Below are positions 7,357 through 14,796 of a DNA stretch of 64,000 nucleotides, in pieces. Every line of letters begins with the position of its first letter. The stretch's first letter is position 1. Both the position numbers and the translations under genes were made by a program. This stretch comes from Streptomyces sp. DSM 110735 (GTDB taxonomy: Bacteria; Actinomycetota; Actinomycetes; Streptomycetales; Streptomycetaceae). A model generated the notes under the pieces. That model was given only the letters and a program-made list of their open reading frames with translations, made no database searches and was not told where the DNA came from. The DNA is taken from the NCBI RefSeq assembly GCF_016482685.1, contig NZ_JACYHF010000002.1, positions 434,001 through 498,000 on the forward strand, written 5' to 3'.

Positions 7357-9195
7357 ATGGGCAGGCACGCACCGAACACGGCGATGACCTCGGGGGATGT
7401 CATGGAGGACGAGCTTGAGCCGGAGTCGGCACTGGACCGGCTCAGTGAACGAATCGAAGGTGTGGAGAAGGGGCAGGGGCGCCACGAGGAGAAGCTGGAC
7501 GGCTTCGGCACCGGTCTGCACGGTGTGCGGACTGACCTTGTGAAGCTCAGCGATGAGGTCACCGGTGTACGGGCGAAGGTCGCCGGACTGGAAGGCGCGA
7601 TCACCGATACACGTGAGACTCTGGACGGCTTCCTGGAGCAGTACGGACGCGACCGGGAAGTATCGAGAGCCCAGGCCGAGCTGTCGCGCCTGACGACCGA
7701 ATGGCACGCGAACTTCGCCCAGCGCAAGCAGACCCGTGCCCTGGCCCGCGGTCTGGTGCACACCCTCACCGCCCACGCCGTCGAGCAGAAGGTGGTGAAC
7801 ACGACCACGGTGCGCGCCTGTTCCGAGGAACGGCTGCTCCTGGAACCGACGTACTGGCTCGCGCCTGCCACCATGGCGGTCGCGGCCGATTTCCGCCGCG
7901 AGCAGGACCAGGCCGACAGTGCCCAGTCACACGCCTGTGCCCTGGACGCCGCCAAGGCCAACCTCTTCTTCTCACTGACGTGCTCTCGCCTGGGAAACGA
8001 GGCCCAAGCCGCCGCATGGATGGACCTCTATCTCCAGTCCCTCGATCCTGACGAACTGGGTCAGGACTTCTGCGTCGTCCTGGACGCGATCGCCAGCAGA
8101 GAACTGGGCGAGAAGGCGCGTGGGTACACCCAGCAGGCCATGGCGCGATGGAACCGCGGAAGCTTGCGCCTCTCGGCCGACTCGCGCATAGCGCGGGACA
8201 CACGTGATGGTGCTCACCTGGAGTCCCGGCTGCTGAATCTGCGCAGCCGCATTGCCGAGAACCGGTACGCGGCGCTGCGTACGACATGCGGGAAGGACTG
8301 GAAGGACCTCCTCAGCGGCTGGGAACTCGCGACCGTGCCCGGCGGGATCCTGACCCATCTCAAGCGCCGGTTCCCCGACGGAGCCGAGGGGGCGGACGCA
8401 CCGGTCGGCGACGGCGGTCACGCGGAGAGCGCTCTGGACCGCCTCATCGAGCAACTGGAGCCGGACGAAGCGGATATGCGCGACAGGATGCGACGACTTG
8501 AGCGCGTCATCGAACACGAGGGAGACCTTGAGAAAGCCACGGCGGCACACCGGTCGTCGCTCGCCCCTGACGCGGCCCCGGTCTCGTTCATGACGCTCCT
8601 CGATCAAGCCGTCTTCGAGCCGGACGACGTTCCGCTCGGCGAACCGGCGCGCCACATGGCCCTGCGTGCCGTGTGGCCGGGATTGGAGAACGCCGCGCAG
8701 CGGTTCGTCGCCGCCTCCCGGAAGCGTCTTCCGCCGCACCTGACCTTGAGCGTCGCGGGCTGGAAATGCACCGTCACGACGGACTCGCGGACAACAGTCC
8801 AGCCAGGGCCGCTCGTTGACGAACTCGCCACGTACCTCGAGCGAAAGACCCAGGTCCAGTCGGATGCCGTGGTGCGCAGATGGCCGCGCGTGGTCGCCGC
8901 TGTCGTGATGAGCGTCGCCACCGGGGCGCTCGTGGTGCCGTTCGTCGACGGCATGTCCCAGTGGATGTTCGGCCTGCTCACGGCTGCCCTGTTCGGGTGG
9001 GCGATCTGCGAGTTCTGGAGCGTTCCGTTCCGGAAGAAGCGGGTCCGCGACCAGGGACATCGATTGCGGCACGAGGCCGTCACCACCTTGTCCCAAGCCC
9101 TGCGCCAGCGGGAGGAATTCTTCGATGACTGGCATGACGCGATGGATCAACTGCCATCCCTCATCCGATGGGGAGCGCACTACAGGCAGGACTGA
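7357..9195 (+). CDS. Large coiled-coil protein with two C-terminal membrane helices, unrecognised
   Basis: A 612-residue protein starting at ATG 7357, with GGGAG about eight bases upstream. Residues 12-100 show heptad-like spacing (SALDRLSERIEG, RTDLVKLSDEVTGVRAKVAGLEG) and likely form a coiled coil. Residues about 100-330 are an all-helical region without catalytic motifs. A second copy of the SALDRLIEQLE pattern opens another charged helical stretch. Two membrane helices lie at about 511-529 and 534-553, followed by a basic cytoplasmic tail (FRKKRVRDQGHR). No P-loop, nuclease or protease motif is visible, and I do not recognise the family. The kinase gene follows 44 bases later on the same strand, so this may be its membrane-bound substrate or sensor; that is inference. 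Confidence 0.75.
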   Translation: MGRHAPNTAMTSGDVMEDELEPESALDRLSERIEGVEKGQGRHEEKLDGFGTGLHGVRTDLVKLSDEVTGVRAKVAGLEGAITDTRETLDGFLEQYGRDREVSRAQAELSRLTTEWHANFAQRKQTRALARGLVHTLTAHAVEQKVVNTTTVRACSEERLLLEPTYWLAPATMAVAADFRREQDQADSAQSHACALDAAKANLFFSLTCSRLGNEAQAAAWMDLYLQSLDPDELGQDFCVVLDAIASRELGEKARGYTQQAMARWNRGSLRLSADSRIARDTRDGAHLESRLLNLRSRIAENRYAALRTTCGKDWKDLLSGWELATVPGGILTHLKRRFPDGAEGADAPVGDGGHAESALDRLIEQLEPDEADMRDRMRRLERVIEHEGDLEKATAAHRSSLAPDAAPVSFMTLLDQAVFEPDDVPLGEPARHMALRAVWPGLENAAQRFVAASRKRLPPHLTLSVAGWKCTVTTDSRTTVQPGPLVDELATYLERKTQVQSDAVVRRWPRVVAAVVMSVATGALVVPFVDGMSQWMFGLLTAALFGWAICEFWSVPFRKKRVRDQGHRLRHEAVTTLSQALRQREEFFDDWHDAMDQLPSLIRWGAHYRQD

Positions 9196-9239
9196 CAACC
9201 GGATGGAGCGATCCGGCCAGGACGTGGAAACGGGACCAG

Positions 9240-10412
9240 ATGGACACCTCCAAGTTGATCGACGATCGGTACAGGCTGACGGACACTCCCGTCAGTGGCG
9301 CCATGGGCGACGTGTGGCCGGCCGAGGACATGAAGCTGCGGCGCCCCGTCGCCCTGAAATTCCTGGCACGACGACGCCTCCGCCAAGGAGGTGCCGCCAC
9401 GGACTTCACCGATTGGACAGTGAAGAGGTTCGTGGACGAGGCCCATGCGATGGCGCGCATCAACCACCCTCATGTCGCACAGATCTATGACACCGGCGAA
9501 CACGACGGCGAGCTCTACATCGTCATGGAGTACATCCGGGGCATGCCGCTCACCAGTCATCTGAAGAAAGGCCCCACACTCACACTTGAGCGGACCGTGC
9601 GGTGGACGCGCCACATCTGCGAGGGCCTTGCCGCCGCACATGCGTGCAAGGTGCTCCACCACGACATCAAGCCCGACAACATCATGATCACCCATCAGGG
9701 CGGCGAGGTGAAGGTCGTGGACTTCGGGCTGGCGTCCTTCGCGGACGTCACCCAGTCCCACACAGGTGTCGGCACCCCGCTGTACAAGGCGCCGGAGCGG
9801 TGGAACGGCACACCGGGCAGCGTGCGCAGCGACCTGTACTCCGTGGGCTGCGTTCTGTACGAGATGCTGACGGGGCGTCCGCCCTTCGGCAGCCCCCAGG
9901 ACGACCCCATGACCGTGGGCCGCATGCATCAGGACAAGACACCGGCGCCTCCGAGCGCCCACCGGCCCGGCGTACCCGACCAGCTCGATTCCATCGTCCG
10001 GGTCCTCCTGGCCAAAGAGCCGGCCCACCGCCCACGCGACGCCGAAGCCGTCGCGGAGGTGATGCGGGACATCCACAGCACCTTGGACTTCGAAGATCCG
10101 GCCGACGCGCCCGGAACGGCGAACCTCCCCGACATCGCGACCGGCGGGGCTCGTCATTCGGAGCGTATCCGTGACCTGGACCGCCTCATCTTCGAACTCC
10201 AGCTCCGGTTCGGCCCGGACGACCGGACAGTGATCAAGACCCGCGCGGAACACGCCGAACTCACCGGCCGATCGGGCGACGTCCGAGGAGCCGCGGCCCT
10301 GTACAACCGCCTCGGCCGCGACTGCCAGGACTTCTTCGGCCCCTACGACGCACAGGCGCTCAAAGCCTTCACGGGCGTCGCACGATGGATCCGGAGATCG
10401 GACGGACAGTAA
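9240..10412 (+). CDS. Soluble Ser/Thr protein kinase with a TPR-like C-terminal region
   Basis: 390 residues from ATG 9240. Kinase landmarks: a degenerate glycine loop (SGAMGDVWPA, 19-28), catalytic Lys40 (VALKF), Glu67, catalytic loop HHDIKPDN (140-147, HHD in place of HRD), DFG 161-163, APE 184-186 and the helix-F Asp in SDLYSVG. ATP-binding and catalytic Lys, Asp and Asn are all present, so activity is expected. Unlike PknB-type kinases it has no transmembrane helix or PASTA repeats. Residues about 310-385 form helical pairs resembling tetratricopeptide units (AELTGRSGDVRGAAALYNRLG), as in bacterial conflict and signalling proteins. It probably phosphorylates the product of the gene before it or recruits a partner through the TPR region. 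Confidence 0.85.
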   Translation: MDTSKLIDDRYRLTDTPVSGAMGDVWPAEDMKLRRPVALKFLARRRLRQGGAATDFTDWTVKRFVDEAHAMARINHPHVAQIYDTGEHDGELYIVMEYIRGMPLTSHLKKGPTLTLERTVRWTRHICEGLAAAHACKVLHHDIKPDNIMITHQGGEVKVVDFGLASFADVTQSHTGVGTPLYKAPERWNGTPGSVRSDLYSVGCVLYEMLTGRPPFGSPQDDPMTVGRMHQDKTPAPPSAHRPGVPDQLDSIVRVLLAKEPAHRPRDAEAVAEVMRDIHSTLDFEDPADAPGTANLPDIATGGARHSERIRDLDRLIFELQLRFGPDDRTVIKTRAEHAELTGRSGDVRGAAALYNRLGRDCQDFFGPYDAQALKAFTGVARWIRRSDGQ

Positions 10413-10546
10413 CCGGCTTGAGTTGTGGTGGCCTCAGCACTGCATCCCGTGCACAGCGGGCTTCACCACCAAGCTCCGTCAGGCTGTCATCGCGCAGAGC
10501 CGCTTCCGCGTCGAAAGGTGAGCCGCAGGGCGGCCCGGTTATCCGC

Positions 10547-10576
10547 GTGACACCCCGCCGCCGGTCCGCCTACGAT
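10547..10576 (+). promoter_or_regulatory. Candidate housekeeping promoter of the MoxR/VWA cassette
   Basis: GTGACA (10547-10552) and TACGAT (10571-10576) are 18 bases apart, and the first start codon is 64 bases downstream at 10640. The rest of the 10413-10639 gap shows no gene or convincing repeat. Confidence 0.4.
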
Positions 10577-10639
10577 GCGCGCGATGAAGAACTTCTCCTC
10601 TTGTGGATCGGGGGAATCGTTCGCGCAAGGTGAGTGCTG

Positions 10640-12049
10640 ATGGCACATCACTTCGTGAGCGTTCCGGCCCGACTGTCGATGTGGCGGCGCGTGCGGGAGT
10701 ACGCGGTGCCGTTGTCCATGATCGAGACGGCCACCGCGCGGCGGGCGGCCGGTGACTGGGGCGGCGCCTGTGCGGCCGCCCGGGTGGACGTGGATCTCGA
10801 TCTGCGCGCCGTGCGCAAGCGGCACGGCAATGAAATCACCGGTCGGCTGCGGGCGGATCTGCGGCGGCTGGCACCGGATCTGCTGCGGTGGCACATGCCC
10901 CGGGTCGTGCCCGACGGGCGACTGCGGCCCGGTCTCACCGTGACCCTCGCCCGCTATGCGGGAGCCACACCCGTGCATCTCGTCGTACGGACGCCGCCCG
11001 CCTGGGCGGACGCCGGGCAGCGGATGACGCTGGCGCTGTGGGAGGGATCGGGAAGCGGTTACGGCGGTCATCATCCGCATCCGCATCCCGACCGGCGTTT
11101 CCGGCTCGATCTGCACCGGCGTCTGTGGGACGCCCGGGAGTGCGCCGAGCCCTGGAGCCCGCCCGACCGGGGTGAGCCGCCCGAGGGGCTGGACCTGCCC
11201 GCCCCGTGGGACGCCGGGAACTGGGGCGCCGAGGCGGAAGCGCTGCTGCGTGCCGAGGGGCGGGATCGGGGGGCGTTCACCGTCCGGCTCGGGGCGCGTC
11301 GCCGTGTCGTACTCGAACTGGTCGCGCCCGACGACAGCCATGTGCCGACGGTTCGGCTCGTGCGGGAGGTGCCGCCTGCGCAGGAGGTCGCGGCGCTTCC
11401 GGTGCTGCCGGAGGCGGCGGCGCGGGTCCTGCCGGATGTGGAACTGCTACGGGCCGGTCTGGTGACGCCGCCGCGGTTGCATCCGCTTGTCGCGCGAGCG
11501 TTGGCGGGGTACGGGGCGGGTGAGTCCGCCGACGCCCCGGCCGAGCCGCACGACCCGCACGACCCGCACGATCCGCATCGGGTCGAGTGCCGGGGACAGG
11601 TGCACCGGATCGCGCTGCGGGAGGGTGTGCTGACCGCCGTCGACCACGACCCGGACGAACTCCGCCGCGAGGAGCTGCTGGTGGGGCTCGGCGGGCCACC
11701 GCTGCCGTGTCTGCGGGCGATCGACGCCGTGCACCGCAGTCCCGAGGCGCTGCCCGCGATCCGGGAGCGGCTGCGGCACGGGGACACGGCGGGGGCGCTG
11801 GCCGTGGTGGAAGGGCTGCTCGGTCCGGGGGCGCTGCTGCGCGACGGACCGCTGCGGGACGAACTGGAGTCGGCGGCGGTCGGCCGGATCGAGCACGGGC
11901 TGTACCGCTCGGGGCTGGTCGCCGTGCATCCCGCCGCCGAGGCGGTCTGGGAGGCGGACCGGCGCCCGCGCCTCGGCCGCCGCGCGCCCGTCCCCCTGCT
12001 CCTCAAGCGCGACAGAAAGAACCGGCCCCGAACCGGCCAGAGGTACTGA
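10640..12049 (+). CDS. Unrecognised His-rich protein heading a MoxR/VWA cassette
   Basis: About 469 residues; ATG 10640 is preceded by AAGGTGAG. No family is recognised. Two histidine-rich stretches stand out: GGHHPHPHPD near residue 140, and three tandem HDP triplets from residue 304, encoded by three near-identical 9-bp units at 11549-11578. The remainder is Arg- and Leu-rich and probably mixed alpha/beta with helices at the end (around ALPAIRERLRHGDTAGALAVVEGLL). There is no signal peptide or membrane helix. It is the first of three genes reading into the AAA ATPase and the VWA protein, so it may be the client or adaptor of that chaperone pair, possibly metal-binding. Both ideas are inference. 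Confidence 0.65.
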   Translation: MAHHFVSVPARLSMWRRVREYAVPLSMIETATARRAAGDWGGACAAARVDVDLDLRAVRKRHGNEITGRLRADLRRLAPDLLRWHMPRVVPDGRLRPGLTVTLARYAGATPVHLVVRTPPAWADAGQRMTLALWEGSGSGYGGHHPHPHPDRRFRLDLHRRLWDARECAEPWSPPDRGEPPEGLDLPAPWDAGNWGAEAEALLRAEGRDRGAFTVRLGARRRVVLELVAPDDSHVPTVRLVREVPPAQEVAALPVLPEAAARVLPDVELLRAGLVTPPRLHPLVARALAGYGAGESADAPAEPHDPHDPHDPHRVECRGQVHRIALREGVLTAVDHDPDELRREELLVGLGGPPLPCLRAIDAVHRSPEALPAIRERLRHGDTAGALAVVEGLLGPGALLRDGPLRDELESAAVGRIEHGLYRSGLVAVHPAAEAVWEADRRPRLGRRAPVPLLLKRDRKNRPRTGQRY

Positions 12050-12137
12050 CCGACTTCACGCGGGGTCCGGTCGACTCCGCATGTCCTCACATCCATTTGG
12101 GACCCGAACGTCCCCTTCTCCTCCTCAGGTGATGCCC

Positions 12138-13367
12138 ATGAACCCCAGCCCGTCCACCGCGCCCCAACTCGTCCTCGCCCAGGACCTCTTGACCCTCCTG
12201 CGCACGACCACCACCGAGCCCCGCCCCGACGAGCAGCTCGAAGCGCTCGCCCTCGCCGTGGCAGCCGATCTGCCCGTACTGCTCTGGGGCGAGCCCGGCA
12301 TCGGCAAGACCGCCGCGCTGACGCAGCTCGCCGACACGCTCGAACTGCCGCTGACGACCGTGATCGCCAGCGTCCACGAGCCGTCCGACTTCTCCGGGCT
12401 GCCGATCCTGGGCGACGACCCCGAGGTGCGCGGGGTGCCGATGGCGCCGCCGCAGTGGGCGGTCGAACTGGTGCGGGCCGGAAAGGGGTTGCTGTTCCTC
12501 GACGAACTGTCCACCGCCACCCCGGCTGTGCAGGCCGCGCTGCTCCGGGTCGTCCTGGAGCGCAGGGTCGGAACCCTCCAACTCCCGCCGGGGGTACGGA
12601 TCGTGGCCGCCGCCAACCCACGCGCGTCGGCGGCGGACGGCTGGGAACTCAGCCCGCCGCTGGCCAACCGGTTCGTGCATCTGCACTGGGTCCACGACCG
12701 CGAGGTGGTGGTGCGCGGGCTGGGCGGCGTCTGGCCCCGCGCCGAACTCCCCCACCTGGTGCCGGAGTTGCTGCCGGACGCTGTGGCGCTCGCGCGGCGC
12801 ACCGTCACCGGTTTCCTCAGTGCCCGCCCGACCCTGATCCACCGCCTGCCCACCACCGAGACCCGGCGCGGCGGCGCCTGGCCCTCGCCCCGGAGCTGGG
12901 AAGCCGCGCTGACCCTGCTGGCCTTCGGCACCGCCGCCGCCGTCTCCCGCGATGTGCTGGCGCTGCTCGTACGGGGCGCGGTCGGGGACGGTCCCGGGCT
13001 CGAACTCCTCGCCCACATGGACCGGTTGGACCTTCCCGACCCGGAGATCCTGCTCGCCGACCCGGCCCGCGCCGAGCTGCCGGAGCGGGGCGATCTGCGG
13101 CAGGCCGCGCTGGAGGCGGTGGTCGCCGCCGTGGGTGCCCGGCCCGAACGGCCGCGCTGGGAGGCAGCCTGGGCGGTCCTGGTCCGGGCGCTGGAGACCG
13201 GCACCCCGGACCTCCTGGTCGCCCCCGCCACGACGCTGGCCGCGCTCCGCCGCGACGACTGGGACGTACCGGACACGATGGAGCGGCTGGCGGGGGTGAT
13301 CGGCATCGCCCGGGGAGCCGACCGGTCGGTGGAGCGGGTGGCCACGGCAGCCGGGGCGCGCCAATGA
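12138..13367 (+). CDS. MoxR-type AAA+ ATPase
   Basis: 409 residues from ATG 12138, with AGGTGA six bases upstream. Walker A is GEPGIGKT (51-58), Walker B LLFLDE (118-123) and sensor 1 lies in AAANPRASAADGWELSPPLANRF, which also contains the conserved NRF arginine of the MoxR group. The family works with VWA-domain partners as a chaperone that inserts metal or remodels a client complex. The next gene encodes just such a partner and overlaps it by four bases (ATGA), so the two are made together. The upstream His-rich protein is likely part of the same unit. Confidence 0.85.
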   Translation: MNPSPSTAPQLVLAQDLLTLLRTTTTEPRPDEQLEALALAVAADLPVLLWGEPGIGKTAALTQLADTLELPLTTVIASVHEPSDFSGLPILGDDPEVRGVPMAPPQWAVELVRAGKGLLFLDELSTATPAVQAALLRVVLERRVGTLQLPPGVRIVAAANPRASAADGWELSPPLANRFVHLHWVHDREVVVRGLGGVWPRAELPHLVPELLPDAVALARRTVTGFLSARPTLIHRLPTTETRRGGAWPSPRSWEAALTLLAFGTAAAVSRDVLALLVRGAVGDGPGLELLAHMDRLDLPDPEILLADPARAELPERGDLRQAALEAVVAAVGARPERPRWEAAWAVLVRALETGTPDLLVAPATTLAALRRDDWDVPDTMERLAGVIGIARGADRSVERVATAAGARQ

Positions 13368-14764
13368 CGGGGGTCGCCAAGCGCCGGGCGCCCGGCACAA
13401 CCGCCCCGACCACCACGACCGTCACCACCGTCCCAGTCGCCACGACCGCCGCCACGAAGCGCCCCGCCCCGCGCCCCAAGCCCCCACCCCTCCGCCCCGC
13501 ACACCCCATACGCCCCGCCAGTCCCCCACCCCTCCCCGACCCCGCCCTCCCCCTCGACCTCCCCAAGCTCCTCACCGCCCGCCTCCACGCGGTCAAGGTC
13601 CGCCCCTACCTCGCCGACGCCCTCTTCGCGCTGCATGTCGTGGAGGACCGCTCGGTGCCGACCATGGCGGTGGACCCGTACTGGCGCTGCTACGTCTCGC
13701 CCGCCTTCGTGGCCCGCACCCCCGTGGAGGAGCTGGCCGGGGTCTGGGTGCACGAGGTCTCCCATCTGCTCCGGGACCACCACGCCCGGGGCGAGCGGTA
13801 CGCACGGGAGCACGAGGCGCACGGTCCAGGGGAGCCGCTGCGCCGGAACATCGCCGCCGACTTCGAGATCAACGACGACATCTACGGCGACGGTCTGCCG
13901 CGACCGGCCGGAGCCGTGCTCCCGGGGCTGCTGGACCTGCCCCCCGACCTGCTGATGGAGGAGTACCTGCGCACCGCCTCCCTGTCCGGGCTCACCTCCG
14001 ACCTGGCGTGGCTGGACTGCGGCAGCGGTGCCGACGGGCGGGAGCGGCCGTGGGACCTCGGGCCCGAGGGGGCGTTCGGGCTGAGCAGGCAGCAGCGGGA
14101 CGCGGTGCGGTTCCGGGTCGCGGAGGGGATCAAGGGCCGGCCGGGCAGCGCGCCGGACGGGTGGCGCCGGTGGGCGGACGAGGCGTTCCATCCGCCGCAG
14201 CCGTGGCGGCAGTTGCTGGGGGCGGCGGTCCGCTCGGCGGCGTCCGCGCCGGGGGTGGGCGAGAACCACACCTACCGGCGCCCGTCCCGCCGCTCGGCCA
14301 GTGTCCCCGGAGTGGCGCTGCCGAGTCTGCGCCGTACGCCGCCGCGGGTCTGCGTGGTGATCGACACCTCCGGTTCGGTGAGCGACGCCGAACTGGGCAG
14401 CGCGCTGCTGGAGGTGGCGGCGATCACCCGCGCGGTGGGCGGCCGTCGCGACCTGGTCTCGGTGATCTCCTGCGACGCGGCGGCGGGGATCGCCGTACCC
14501 CTCTGCCGTGCCGAGAGCCTTGAGCTGATCGGCGGGGGCGGCACGGATCTGCGCTCCGGGTTCGCCCGGGCGCTGCGCGCGCGGCCGCGCCCGGACGTGA
14601 TCGTGGCCCTGACGGACGGCCAGACCCCCTGGCCGTCCGCCCCGCCGCCGTGCCGTACGGTCGTCGGTCTCTTCCCGCGTCCGCCCCGGGCGCGGGACGA
14701 GCAGGACCCCGACTACGTGCCGGAGGGTCCGCCCGTCTGGGCGCGGGTGGTCACCATCGGATGA
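13364..14764 (+). CDS. HExxH metallopeptidase-like / VWA-like protein (DUF2201 type)
   Basis: 466 residues. The first 65 are a Pro/Thr-rich disordered leader. Residues 70-200 hold a zincin-like helix, HEVSHLLRDHH (from 130), matching HExxH. The C-terminal third is a VWA-like domain whose metal-dependent adhesion site is DTSGS (334-338) with a later threonine in GGGGTDLRSG and aspartate in LTDGQTP. This pairing of a putative metallopeptidase with VWA is the DUF2201 arrangement. The start ATG 13364 overlaps the stop of the MoxR gene. With the ATPase it should form a MoxR/VWA chaperone pair; whether the HExxH site cleaves anything is unknown. Confidence 0.8.
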   Translation: MTGVAKRRAPGTTAPTTTTVTTVPVATTAATKRPAPRPKPPPLRPAHPIRPASPPPLPDPALPLDLPKLLTARLHAVKVRPYLADALFALHVVEDRSVPTMAVDPYWRCYVSPAFVARTPVEELAGVWVHEVSHLLRDHHARGERYAREHEAHGPGEPLRRNIAADFEINDDIYGDGLPRPAGAVLPGLLDLPPDLLMEEYLRTASLSGLTSDLAWLDCGSGADGRERPWDLGPEGAFGLSRQQRDAVRFRVAEGIKGRPGSAPDGWRRWADEAFHPPQPWRQLLGAAVRSAASAPGVGENHTYRRPSRRSASVPGVALPSLRRTPPRVCVVIDTSGSVSDAELGSALLEVAAITRAVGGRRDLVSVISCDAAAGIAVPLCRAESLELIGGGGTDLRSGFARALRARPRPDVIVALTDGQTPWPSAPPPCRTVVGLFPRPPRARDEQDPDYVPEGPPVWARVVTIG

Positions 14765-14796
14765 GAGGGCGCACGCTCACCGGCTCTCGTGGCGGC

